64,000 nt of DNA from positions 2,914,001 to 2,978,000 of the forward strand of contig PYIU01000006.1 of the NCBI GenBank assembly GCA_003415625.1. The letters are read 5' to 3'. The notes beneath the pieces were generated by a model that was given only the letters and a program-made list of their open reading frames with translations, searched no databases and was not told the DNA's origin. Made by a program: the position numbers and the translations under genes. The DNA is from Aquanectria penicillioides (lineage: Eukaryota > Ascomycota > Sordariomycetes > Hypocreales > Nectriaceae). This document shows positions 36,677-48,690 of the stretch, piece after piece (the first letter of the stretch is position 1; the number at the start of each line of letters is the position of its first letter).

Positions 36677-39600
36677 AATAAATACTATTTAAGCTTAAAA
36701 AAATTATAGGGTAAATTAAATAGAAATTCCCTTTAGCTTAAATAAAGCAAGCAGTATAGTATAATATAGCTAATTATTTTAATAGTATCTTTATATTAGC
36801 ACTAAAGTATACTTACCTTAAGGACTTTTCTTAAAAAGAGAAATCCCTAAAGCTTAATGCATTTTATTTATATTTAAATAAGCAAAAAGCTTTTATACTT
36901 CTTAAGTCCTTTATAAAGGCAAATAGTCTTCTTCTTTATATAAAGTAAAAAGACTTTAGCTGCTTCTATTCTATTACTTATATAATATTTATAAAACTTA
37001 TATTTAGCTTATTTCTATTAATGCCTTTAATTAATTAATATTTAATCTTTAATTAACTTTTAGTTCTTTTTATATTCTCTATTAAAAAGCTAATTAATTA
37101 TTCACTTTTTATATTCTTATATTAATTTACACTAAAGGCTATTATAGTAATAGCAATAAATTTACTGCATTATTAATATAGCTATAAAAAGAATAAGTTT
37201 TTTAATGCTTTAAGCTTAAAGTTAGCCCTAAAATTAAATAAATTATTTATTAAAGTATATATTAAATAAAGGGATTTTAAGCTTACTTTTTAGCAATTTA
37301 ATTAAAGTAGCCTTATAGCCTCCCTCTATAATATAAAGGGCTTAAGTCTATTTAATAAATAGGGCTTTAATAATCCCTTTTAAGTTTTTATCCCTTTTTA
37401 TTAAGGAATAGTATATATTAGCACTATAGGCAATTATAAACCTAATTATATATATATATATTATATAGGCAGCCTTAAGGTTTACTCTTTATATACTTAC
37501 TATAAGGGCAATAAAGGCCTACCTCTAGCGCTTAAGTTTTCCTTTAAGCTTAAAGATATATAGGCCTTAAAGTAGCTTTCTATATAGCTATAATCTAAAA
37601 AAACAATATAATTTCTATAGCTAAATTATATTATAAATAAGGGTTAGTTAAACTTAATGCCTTTAGTATTAGCAAAAGAAATAAAGAAGTTAGGCTTTAG
37701 TAAGTTTAAAGGTTATATTATTAATAAAGGCCTAAAATATATATACTATTTATATAGCTTTAAGTTAAGCCTAAATCTCTATTATATCTTTTTTAAATAT
37801 AAATATATTTATATTATTAGTAAATTTAACTATTATAATTTTAGGGACTTTTTAAAGCGCTATATAAAGCCTTAATATAAATAAAATAAAAAGAATAAAG
37901 AAGAGTAGCAATCCCTATAGGACCTTTACTTTAATGCTATAAAGTTTAAAGGACTTATTATTAAACTAAAAGTATATTAAATGCTTAAATAGATAGCTAA
38001 AAAGCTAAACTAGTAATTACTATAAATAGCCTTAATTATAAAAAGTAATAATAAGCCTTTTATAGTTAATTAAATTAAAGGCTATAATAAAGTTTAATTA
38101 AAGAAATAATACTATTTTACTATAGGCCTATATTATATATATTGCTTTTACTATAACTATAAGGGCTAGCTTAATAGACCTTTAAAATTTATTTTCTATT
38201 TAACTATTAAAAAGTATATTTAGGTTTTTAGCTATTATTATTATTTATTAGGCTATTATTAACTTTATTACTTTACTAATAATACTAAAAAGGGAGATAG
38301 ATCTTTATTTAAATACTATATATTTTTAGGCTATTATTTTATTAGATTTAAGAATAATTATAGCAATTATATAGTAAAAGCAATATAAAAAATGCCTAAA
38401 TGCAATACTTATATTAATAATAGTAATAAGGGCTTTTAAAAAGGGCTTACTATATACTTTAAGAAAGCTAATAGAAAATCTATTACTACTAAAAGCTTTT
38501 TATAATTAAATTTTAAAAAGTAAATAAATTAATTTATAAAGTTTAATATAGTTTTATATTAAGTTTTTAGTATTTTATAGCATTTAGTTTATACCTAATA
38601 GTTATATTATAAGGTTTATTATAATAGATTTAATATTTTAATTATTTACTTAAGGCTTAAAAAAGAAGCATTTTATTAATATAATTGCCTTTTTAATATA
38701 GCTTATAGCTAAAGAATCTTACTTAAGGCAATTAAGGGAAAGGAGCTATAAAAGGGCTAAAGCAATATTGCTTTAAAGTTATACCTATTTCTTTAAGTTC
38801 TAGAGTTTCTTTTAGCTATTAATACCTTTCTCTATTTTAGCTTTAAATAGAGTATTGCATTAAGCTATATATTTAGCTTTAGCTATATAAGCCTTTTGCT
38901 TATTGCTTACTTTTTATAGTTTTAGCTAATTAACTATTATACTATTGCATTATATATATTTTTATATTTATTTAAATTAATAAATAGCCTTTATAATAGG
39001 CTAATTCTATTAATTATTGCAATTAGGCCTAAATTGCCTTTATATTAAGGTAGTATATTAAGCAATTTAATGCAGTTCTTAAATTAGCTATTTAATTGCC
39101 TTTTTTAGCTATTATATAAAGGTTATTTTACCTAAAGTCTAATAAAGAGTAATTTATACTTTAAATTTAGCTTTCTTAAGGTTTATTATATATTAATTAA
39201 ATACTATAGGCTAAAGGTTTAATAAAAAAGAGGGCAATATATCTATAAAGGACTTAATATATATTTACTATAAAATATAATTAAAGCTATTTAAATTATA
39301 ATTAAGGCTTAAATAAATAGTATAGCTATTCTTTAAGGCTTAAGCTAAATTAAAAGTACTATTTTTAGTATTATTTACTTCTTAAGTTATAGTTCTATAA
39401 AGAGTTATTAAGGCTATATTTAATTATTATATTTCTATTAAAAAGGTTAGGCTATATAAAGTAGTTCTATTATAGCAATTCTATATTAAGTAATATAAAT
39501 TAAAGTCTTTAATTATAATTATCTTAAAGACTAAAGTAAGGTTAATTAAAGTATATATTGCCTTTAAATCTCTTTTATTTCCTAAAGGGTTATATACTAT

Positions 39601-39990
39601 AATTATTTTTATATAGCAATATTTAAAATTAACTTTAATTTAATCTTCCTTTATTTAATAGGTTTAGGTCTTTAGTCTATATTATTTATATATATAAAGA
39701 GCTATATAGCCTAAATAATAGATTATAATATAGTTTAATCTTTTAGGGTTTATTAAGGCATTAATCTTTTAGTTTTTAGCTAATTTTAAAAGTGCAATTG
39801 CATTATATCTATTATAAGTATATAGCACTTAATAGATTAACTTAAAGCAGTAATATATATTCTAGAATAGAACCTATATTAATTAAATATAAATAAAGGG
39901 GTTAATTTAATAAATAGTAGCAATAGAGTATAAGCACTAAAAAAAAGGGAAGCATTAAATAAAGTATAGTACTACTTATTTATAAAGCCT
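36677..39990 (-). pseudogene. LINE L1 ORF2: endonuclease, RT, RNase H (RIP-inactivated)
   Basis: The minus strand encodes the LINE pol protein. N-terminal endonuclease: the block corresponding to GDFNLHHPLW lies near 39,490-39,530. RT: the catalytic FADD box is at 37,807-37,824 and reads FTNNIN (Asp to Asn). Downstream (37,230-37,400) is the post-RT motif GGYKAT, then LxxKLKIPLFNIYxNK, matching the GAYKATPxxALExExxIPPLDLYL segment typical of Tad1-clade elements. The C-terminal RNase H region runs to 36,677, where the pogo insertion starts. An open frame on the opposite strand at 37,657-37,875 is a by-product of RIP removing no stops on that strand and is not a gene. Confidence 0.82.
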
Positions 39991-40059
39991 AAAGGTTAGC
40001 TAACTCTTTTAATAAAGGAAAGAGCTATAAAGAAAGAGTTTTTAAAAAAGCTATTCTAT

Positions 40060-41250
40060 TATATATAGGGGATATTTTACTATACTAAAGTGCATTTTTT
40101 ATATTTTATTAATTATCTATAGTATTTTTCTTTTATATAAGTTTAATGCTTTTTTACTATAAAATAGATATAGCTTTAGATTAAATAATCCCTATAGTAA
40201 AGGGTATAGCAATAAAGGATTTCTCCCTTTTTAATAGAGCAATTATTATATATTAAGCTACTATATTAATTATAGATTAAGGTAAATTAGCAGTTTTTTA
40301 TAATATAGCTATATTTATAGCATTAAAAGCATTAAGTAAGTTTTAATTCTTTATTAAAGGGTTTATAATTATAGAGTTTAGCATTAAAAAGTAGCCTATT
40401 ATTATATAGGCTATTGGCTTCTTTAATAAATAGAATATAACGGATTAAGTTTATTTTTATTATAATACTATTATAGGCTTAAATAGGCTTTACCTTATTA
40501 ACCCTTAAGGTATTAATATTATTAATAGTTTTAATAAGTTTATTTATATTATTAAGGATAGATTTAATTTAAATTCTCTTTATTAAAATAGTAAAGATAA
40601 AAAAAGTAAAAAAGGCATTATTTTTAAATATAATAGCTATTTATCCTTTCTTATAGAAGGCTTTAGCCTATTTTAAAGTAAAAAAGGTAAGGACTATATT
40701 TTTATTAAAAAGGTAATATATTGCAACTATATAAAAGTTACTATAGGCTTAATTTACTGCTTATATAGTTTCTATTAAAATGCAGTTTTTAATATCTTTA
40801 GGGGCATTTTTAATGCAAATAGTAACCTTATACTTAATATAGCTATATATTATATATTTATTAGTTTTAATATTTATAGATATAAGGCTATATAAAAGAA
40901 TTAATATATAAAATTGCTATATTAGCTAAAAAAAAAAAGAGCTTAAATTAGCTAAAATAGCTATTACTACTATAGTAATAGCAATTATTATAATAATAGT
41001 AATTTTATTAATAAGTCTCTTTTTAAAGGTTATATTAATCTTAAAAGGGAGGTAAAAGCATACCTTATATATATTAATATAGATTTAATATACCTTTTAA
41101 ACTGCTTTAAGGAAGTAAAATAGAATAATTTTAATAATAGCTTTATAGACTTTTTTATCTTTATTAATTATAAGGCTTTTACTAGCTTCTATTGCTTTAT
41201 TTACTTTAGATGTATTGCTATATTAGCTAGTAGTAGAAAGGGGGTTATAT
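40060..41250 (-). pseudogene. LINE L1 ORF1 (gag-like, zinc knuckles)
   Basis: The minus-strand ORF1 protein, an RNA-binding chaperone in this element class. The tandem zinc-knuckle region lies near 40,240-40,360 and corresponds to L3 50,590-50,760, where the C-x2-C-x4-H-x4-C spacing is visible as Y-FQ-Y-KYSY-Y-IIKN-Y. The N-terminal part (40,500-41,250) is Lys/Asn/Ile-rich. It is adjacent to ORF2 on its 3' side with no spacer of note. Confidence 0.65.
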
Positions 41251-41289
41251 TAGCTATTTTTAATGCTATATTTTCTTAAATTAATAACT

Positions 41290-41449
41290 ATTAAAAGGGC
41301 TATAGCATTAGCATTATGCTCCTAATGCACTATTATATTTAGGGGTAATCTAGCATAAAGGATCGATTGATTGTATTTTTAGATGTTTTAAAGGTAGTTT
41401 AGGATGGCTGCAAGCAGTTGTAAGTCTAAGGGCAAAGGTTTATAATATA
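41290..41449 (-). other. LINE L1 5' UTR, weakly mutated
   Basis: Shares its sequence with the start of L3 (49,480-49,640), but retains G/C and CpG (ATCGATTGATTG at 41,363; GGATGGCTGCAAGCAG at 41,403). L3 is fully decayed at the same positions. This is the sequence most often lost in 5'-truncated copies. Confidence 0.65.
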
Positions 41450-41463
41450 ATTTATAATTATAT
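41450..41463. repeat. L1 target-site duplication, right copy
   Basis: An exact copy of 31,967-31,980 (ATTTATAATTATAT). Confidence 0.85.
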
Positions 41464-42192
41464 ATATATATTTAAATATATTAAAGTATTTTAATATATA
41501 TTTTATAATATATATATATATATATATACTATAAAGGAAATAAATATAAATTTTAATTAATAAATATATTAATTAAATAGTATTATTTATATAATACTAT
41601 ATTAAATATATAAATATATAATAGACTTTTAAGTTTTTAATTAAATATATAGTATTTAAGTATATTCTATTATAAAATAGAAATATATATATAATAGATA
41701 TATATATAATATAAAAATATATATAAAATAGATATATATATAAAATAAAAATATATATAAAATAAATATATATATACAATAAAGATATATATAAAATATA
41801 TATATATTAAAATAAATAAATAAATTTTAAAAGATTATATATATATTACTTTTTATATTTTTAATAGTATATATAAAATCCTTTAAATATAGCTATTTAT
41901 ATAATATAATACCTAATATAAGCCTTATATTATATATTATAATATATAGAATTAAATAGACTATATATTAAATATTATAATAGAAAATTCAATATTATAT
42001 AAATAGTATTGTAAAATGTAATATATATTAAGAAAGTTTAATAAAATGAATAAATTATATAAAGTATTTAAATTAAATAATACATATATTAAATAAATAA
42101 TAATATACTAAAGGATTTTAATTTCTCCCCCCCCCCCCCCCCCTTTTAAAAATAGGTTTATTAATATATATATATATATATATTTAATATAT
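41464..42192. repeat. AT-rich tandem DNA in Helitron beta
   Basis: (TA)n at 41,503-41,528. From about 41,690 to 41,800 there are tandem copies of a 19-21-bp unit ATATATATATAAAATARA. Otherwise AT-rich with no gene. Open frames here encode only Tyr/Ile/Phe repeats. Confidence 0.7.
42127..42143. repeat. Poly-C tract, 17 C
   Basis: An uninterrupted run of 17 cytosines in otherwise AT-rich DNA. CpC is not a preferred RIP site, which may explain its survival. Poly-G tracts of similar length lie in the Helitron 3' ends. Confidence 0.95.
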
Positions 42193-42202
42193 TTACTTTA
42201 AA

Positions 42203-42450
42203 TAATAAAATAGTAAAATAGTAAAATAGTAAAATAGTAAAATAGTAAAATAGTAAAATAGTAAAATAGTAAAATAGTAAAATAGTAAAATAGTAAAATA
42301 GTAAAATAGTAAAATAGTAAAATAGTAAAATAGTAAAATAGTAAAATAGTAAAATAGTAAAATAGTAAAATAGTAAAATAGTAAAATAGTAAAATAGTAA
42401 AATAGTAAAATAGTAAAATAGTAAAATAGTAAAATAGTAAAATAGTAAAA
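42203..42450. repeat. 8-bp satellite (TAAAATAG)n, about 31 copies
   Basis: A perfect head-to-tail array of TAAAATAG over about 248 bp. The period of 8 makes an open frame with an eight-residue repeat on the minus strand; this is an artefact, not a protein. Confidence 0.95.
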
Positions 42451-42464
42451 AAATAAATACAATA

Positions 42465-43015
42465 GCTAATATAAGTCTTAATATAATAGCTAATATAATA
42501 GCTAATATAATAGCTAATATAATAGTAAAAATAATAGTTAATATAATAGCAAATAAAATAGTAAATATACTAGCTAATATACTAGTAAATAAAATAGCAT
42601 TAAATATAGCAAATAAAGTAGCTAATAAAATAATAAGTAAAATAGCTAATAAAATAGCTAAAAATACAATAAATAAAATAGTAAATAAAATAGCTAATAA
42701 AATAGCTAATATAATAGCTAAAAATACAATAAATAAAATAGCATTAAATATAGCTAATAAAGTAGCTAATAAAATAGCAAGTAAAATAGCTAATAAAGAA
42801 GCTAATAAAATAGCTAATATATAGCTAAAAATACAATAAATAAAACAGCAAGTAAAATAGCTAATAAAATAGCTAATAATATAGCTAGTAAAATAGCTAA
42901 TAAAAAAGCTAAAAATACAATAAATAAAATAGCATTAAATATAGCTAATAAAAGAGCTAATAAAATAGCTAATAAAATAATTAATAAAAAGATTAAATAT
43001 AAAAAAACCTTAAAA
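42465..43015. repeat. Degenerate 12-14-bp satellite (AAAATAGCTAAT)n
   Basis: About 40 diverged copies of AAAATAGCTAAT/AAAATAGCAAAT. At a higher order, segments of about 200 bp containing AAATACAATAAATAAAATAGCA recur near 42,660, 42,720, 42,830 and 42,910. The open minus-strand frame is repeat-encoded. Confidence 0.85.
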
Positions 43016-43046
43016 TAGCTTAAAAATAATAATAAAGAAAAAAAGC

Positions 43047-43359
43047 AAAAAAGACCCACTTTTTAGATTACACAAAATCACATTTAGATTACACAAAGTC
43101 ACATAAAAATCATATAATATTCACGCTTTTTATCACATAATATTCACATAACTTACATGCAATTTTTCATCCCTAGCCCACAACCCCAGCCCACAACCAC
43201 CCAACCGACCGACCGACCGACCAACCGCAGCCTCACAATAACGCATGCACACACACACACACGCGCACAAAGGGGGAGGGGGAGGGGGGGGGGGGGGTGA
43301 GTAGGGTAGTTGGAGCCAGCGCCAAATAGGTCTCTTTTAGAACAAGTTCTTTAAAGAGC
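43047..43359 (+). repeat. Helitron 3' terminus with hairpin (copy 3 of 3), un-mutated
   Basis: About 310 bp of intact sequence with CAC/CAA and CpG sites, aligning with alpha 11,300-11,595 where many Cs are T. It contains direct repeats of TTTAGATTACACAAARTCACAT (43,061 and 43,083), (CCGA)n, (CA)n and a G tract, and ends in the hairpin at 43,332-43,358. It is the best template for the original terminus. Without other Helitron sequence nearby, it was probably too short a duplication to trigger RIP. Confidence 0.82.
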
Positions 43360-43397
43360 AAAGTAATTTATTATTATTTAAACTATTAGCTTTTTTA
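43360..43397 (-). pseudogene. LINE L0 continuation after Helitron beta
   Basis: The 38 bp AAAGTAATTTATTATT...AGCTTTTTTAAT align with L1 40,386-40,425 and L2 49,213-49,250, directly after the point where L0 stops at 31,119. It is then interrupted by LINE L2. Confidence 0.7.
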
Positions 43398-43926
43398 ATT
43401 TATTTATTTATTAATACTTTATAGACCTATAAAGTAAATAGTGCTTCTATACTATATAAATAAAGGAAAAAAATATATTAATAGAATAAAAAAACCTTTA
43501 TTTAATATAATATTAAACCTAATATAGGTCCCCTATAGAGAAGCATTAAATTAAAAGTTAGTTTAATGCTATTACTAAAATATTCTATTTACTTAATTAT
43601 AGGGTTAATAAATAAAGTAAAAGTAAGGCCTATAATAGATTTAAATTATCTATACTATAGGCCTATTATAGGGAGTAAGGCGCCAATCTAGCACTAGCTA
43701 GCGGCTGGCTAGCTATTAGCTATTTAAGTATTGCTATTATTATTTTTTAATCCTTATAGGTATATTTATTTCCTTTTCTTTTTCTGTTTTATATGCCTTT
43801 ATAAAGGCTTTCTATTGCCTTTAAGTATATACTTTATTAATATATTATTTATATAGAATATTTAATTTATATAAGCATTAATTGCTATTTTTATTGCTAT
43901 TTTTATATTAATTATATATAGCTAAA

Positions 43927-44203
<277 letters not shown>

Positions 44204-45252
44204 TTTAATATAGCTATAAATAGCATTTTTATTAATATTAATAAATACTAAAATATTAAGCTAGCTATACTAAAGTAAAAAGTACTATATTAACCCTAAA
44301 GATAATATAGAATTTGCTTTATTCTATATATATTATATAAATAGCAAAAGATAAAAAGAATAGTTTATATTAAGATTAAACTAATATATAGTTTCTATTC
44401 CTTATAGCTATAAAAAACTAACTATTAATAGATATTAAGGCTAATAGCTATATAGTTTATATTTATATATATAAGCTATATAAGCTATTACTATACTTAA
44501 TAAAGGCTAATGCCTATATACTAATAGTAGCTTTATAAAAAGAAATAGCTATAATAAATATAATTTAATTTAGTTTTATTATAAGTATAATATTAATATA
44601 GATTATAAAAAGAGAAGCTTTAGTAATTAAAAGCTAAAGCTATTTAAATTAAAAAAAGGCAATTTAAGTGCACTTTTAAGCTATATTTATAATTTTAACT
44701 ATAAGTCTTAATGCTAATTAGCTTTATAAGCTAATTAATAGAGTTAATTATATAGCTATAGCTCTTAAAAGCTTAATAGCTATATTGCCTTTTTTAATTA
44801 AAAAGGCTAAAGCTACTTAAGGATAGGCAATACCTAAAAGTAATAGTAGTAATAAATAGTATTAGTTTTAATATAGGTTTATATTAGCTAATATTAATAC
44901 TAAAGACTAAAGTTTAATATATTTCTTTAAGTAATAGCTTAAGCTTAAGTAAAGCTAAAAAGGGATTAAAGTAAAAAGGGCTTAAAGATAAAAAAAAGAA
45001 TAATAAAAAGAAAAATAAAAAGAAAGATAATAAAAAAAATAAAATAAAATTTATATTTCTTAAAGAAAATATAAACTTAAAGTAAATAGTATTATTAAAG
45101 TAAATAAATATAAATTAAATATAATAATAAATAGAAATAAAGTTTAAATAGAGCTAAAGTAAAGATTTAGCTATTAAAAGGATAGGCTTTAATATATTAT
45201 TTATATAATAAATTGGTTTTTTTTCTCTTTTAAAAGGGCTTTTTTAAATATA

Positions 45253-48200
45253 TTAATTTCCCTTTTAATAAAAAGATTAAAGTATTTAAATAAAAAAGGT
45301 ATTAAAAGATAAAAGCAATATAAAAATAAATATATTTTAAATTAAATATAGCTTAATAGCTAGCTTATAATATAGTATAATATATAAATAGGCTAATTAT
45401 TTAATAAAGCAATATATAATTTAGGCTTTAAATAGATAATACTTAAGCTTAAGAAAGTTATAAAGTAAATTAAATAAAGTTTTCCTTTAGCTTAAATAAA
45501 GCAAGTAATATAATATAATATAGCTAATTATTTTAATAGGTATTTCTATATTAATATTAAAATATACTTATCTTAAAGACCTTTTTTTAAAAAAGAAATC
45601 CCTAAAGTTTAATATATTCTATTTATATTTAAATAAATAATAAGCTTTTATATTTTTTAAGTTCTTTATATAAATAAATAATCTCTTTTTTTATATAAAA
45701 TAAAAAGATTTTAATTGCTTTTATTTTATTATTTATATACTATTTATAAAACTTATATTTAATTTATTTTTATTAATACTTTTAATTAATTAATATTTAA
45801 TTTTTAATTAACTTTTAATTTTTTTTTATATTTTCTATTAAAAAGCTAATTAATAAATTACTTTTTATATTTCTATATTAGTTTATACTAAAAGCTATTA
45901 TAATAATAGTAATAAATTTAATATATTATTAATATAATTATAAAAAAATTTTTTTTTAATGCCTTAAGCTTAAAGCTAGCCTTAAAATTAAATAAATTAT
46001 TTATTAAAATATATATTAAATAAAGGGATTTTAAGCTTACTTTTTAATAATTTAATTAAAATAGCCTTATAGCCTCCCTTAATAATATAAAGGGCTTAAG
46101 TCTATTTAATAAATAAAGCTTTAGTAATCCCTTTTAAATTATTGCCTTTTTTTATTAAAAAATAATATATACTAATACTATAAGTAATTATAAATTTAAT
46201 TATATATATATATATTATATAGGCAGCCTTAAGGTTTACTTTTTATATACTTACTATAAAAGCAATAAGGGCCTACCTTTAGTACTTAAATTTTCCTTTA
46301 AGCTTAAAGATATATAGGCCTTAAAGTAGCTTTTTATATAGCTATAACTTAAGAAAATAATATAATTTTTATAGCTAAAATATATTATAGATAAAAATTA
46401 ATTAAACTTAATGCCCTTAATATTAATAAAAGAAATAAAGGAATTAAGCTTTAATAAATTTAAAGGTAATATTATTAATAAAGGCCTAAAATATATATAT
46501 TATTTATATAGCTTTAAATTAGGCTTAAGTCTTTATTATATCTTTTTTAAATATAAATATATTTATATTATTAATAAATTTAATTACTATAATATTAAAG
46601 ACTTTTTTAAATACTATATAAAGCCTTAATATAAATAGAATAAAAAAAATAAAGAAAAGTAGTAATTTCTACAAAACTTTAGCTTTAATACTATAAGGTT
46701 TAAAAGACTTATTATTAAACTAAAAGTATATTAATTGCTTAAATAAATAGCTAAAAAGCTAAATTATAATTATTATAAATAGTCTTAATTATAAAGAGTA
46801 ATAATAAGCTATTTATAATTAATTAAATTAAAGGCTATAATAAAGTTTAATTAAAAAAGCAATACTATTTTACTATAGGCCTATATTATATATATTACAT
46901 TTATTATAATTATAAAGGTAAGCTTAATAGATCTTTAAGGTTTATTTTTTATTTAATTATTAAAAAGTATATTTAGGTTTTTAATTACTATTACTATTTA
47001 TTAAATTATTATTAATTTTATTACTTTATTTATTATATTAAAAAAGAAAATAAATCTTTATTTAAATATTATATATTTTTAGGCTATTATTTAATTTAAT
47101 TTAAAAATAATAATAGCAATTATATAATAAAAATAATATAAAAAATACTTAAATATAATATTTATATTAATAATAGTAATAAAGGCTTTTAAAAAAGGCT
47201 TATTATATACCTTAAGGAAGTTAATAAAAAAAACTATAATTACTAAAAGCTTTTTATAATTAAATTTTAAAAAGTAAGTATATTAATTTATAAAATTTAA
47301 TGCAATTTTATATTAAATTTTTAGCATTTTATAGTATTTAATCTATATTTAATAATTATATTATAAAGTTTATTATAATAAATTTAATATTTTAATTATT
47401 TACTTAAGGCTTAAAGAAAAAGCATTTTATTAATATAATTGCCTTTTTAATATAGCTTATAGCTAAAAAATATTATTTAAGGCAATTAAAAGAAAGAAGC
47501 TATAATAAGGCTAAAGCAATATTGCTTTAAAATTATATTTATTTCTTTAAGTTCTAAAGTTTCTTTTAGCTATTAATATCTCTTTTTATTTTAGCTTTAA
47601 ATAAAGTATTGCATTAAGCTATATATTTAGTTTTAATTATATAAATCTTTTATTTATTATCTATTTTTTATAGTTTTAATTAATTAATTACTATATTATT
47701 ATATTATATTTATCTTTATATTTATTTAAATTAATAAATAGTCTTTATAATAGATTAATTCTATTAATTATTATAGCTAAGCCTAAATTACCTTTATATT
47801 AAAGTAATATATTAAGCAATTTAATATAGTCCTTAAGTTAGCTATTTAATTGCCTATTTTAGCTATTATATAAAGATTATCTTACCTAAAGTTTAGCAAA
47901 AGGTAATTTATACTTTAAGTTTAGCCTTCTTAAGGTTTATTATATATTAATTAAATACTATAAGCTAAAAGTTTAATAAAAGGAAAGGTAATATATTTAT
48001 AAAAAACTTAATATATATTTACTATAAAATATAATTAAAGCTATTTAAATTATAATTAAGGCTTAAATAAATAGTATAGCTATTCTTTAAAGCTTAAGCT
48101 AAATTAAAAGTACTATTTTTAGTATTATTTATTTCTTAAATTACTATTTTATAAAAGGTTATTAAGGCTATATTTAGCTATTATATTTTTATTAAAAAGA

Positions 48201-48690
48201 TTAAGCTATATAAAGTAGTTTTATTATAGCAATTTTATATTAAATAATATAAATTAAAGTTTTTAATTATAATTATTTAAAGGGCTAAAATAAGGCTAGC
48301 TAAAGTATATATTGCCTTTAAGTTTCCCTTACTTTTTAAAGGGTTATATACTATAATTATTTTTATATAATAGTATTTAAAATTAATATTAGCTTAATCT
48401 TCTTTAATTTAATAAGTTTAAGTCTTTAGTTTATTTTATTTATATATATAAAAAGCTATATAGCTTAAATAATAGATTATAATATAGTTTAATCTTTTAA
48501 AGTTTATTAAAGTATTAATCCTTTAATTTTTAGCTAATTTTAAAAGTGCAATTATATTATATCTATTATAGATATATAGCATTTAATAGATTAACTTAAA
48601 GCAATAGTATATATTTTAAAATAAAATCTATATTAATTAAATATAAATAAAAAGATTAATTTAATAGATAATAGCAATAAAATATAAGAA
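45253..48690 (-). pseudogene. LINE L2 ORF2, RIP-inactivated
   Basis: The complete ORF2 region on the minus strand without insertions in the RT part. The stop equivalent is TTA at 45,253-45,255. The CCHC/RNase H C-terminal block lies at 45,440-45,780 and the post-RT YKAT block near 46,050-46,100. The FADD-equivalent, reading FINNIN, is at 46,561-46,578, and the endonuclease block near 48,240-48,270. The plus-strand open frame at 46,411-46,629 lies antisense to the RT domain and is not a gene. Confidence 0.78.

Larger units (their letters stand above)
31981..41449 (-). mobile_element. LINE L1, near full length, Tad1-like non-LTR retrotransposon
   Basis: A non-LTR retrotransposon on the minus strand, about 6.6 kb after removing the pogo element at 33,845-36,674. 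Its 3' tail (AATAAATAA on the minus strand) lies at 31,981 and its 5' end at 41,449, both set by the 14-bp duplication. Order on the minus strand: about 200 bp of little-mutated 5' UTR, ORF1 with zinc knuckles, ORF2 (endonuclease, RT, RNase H, CCHC), then a 3' module of about 1.65 kb. It is the most complete copy inside the window and serves as the reference for L0, L2, L3 and L4. Confidence 0.85.
31120..43359 (+). mobile_element. Helitron beta, inserted in LINE L0 and hosting LINE L1
   Basis: The 5' block (31,120-31,196) and 3' hairpin terminus (43,331-43,359) are the same as in alpha. The flanks TTTAATATT and AAAGTAATTTATTATT are adjacent in the other LINE copies (L1 near 40,385; L2 near 49,213), so the element's ends are known to within a few bases. 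Without L1 and its duplication, beta is about 2.76 kb. It has no Rep or helicase sequence, only degenerate repeats and satellites, so it is a non-autonomous Helitron that would depend on an element like alpha. Confidence 0.8.

Noticed and set aside
37657..37875. 72-codon open frame starting MPLVLAKEI, with a similar one at 46,411-46,629
   Set aside because: Both are exactly antisense to the LINE RT domain in L1 and L2. The similarity between them reflects the LINE copies. Conservation is not independent evidence of a gene.
41597..41779. 60-codon Tyr/Ile-rich minus-strand frame
   Set aside because: Encoded by (TA)-rich tandem repeats.
42203..42450. CRISPR-like array
   Set aside because: Direct repeats without spacers; it is a simple satellite in a fungal genome.
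42193..43059. Two open minus-strand frames rich in Phe/Tyr/Leu or Leu/Ile/Ala
   Set aside because: They are produced by the 8-bp and 12-14-bp satellites and have no protein-like complexity.
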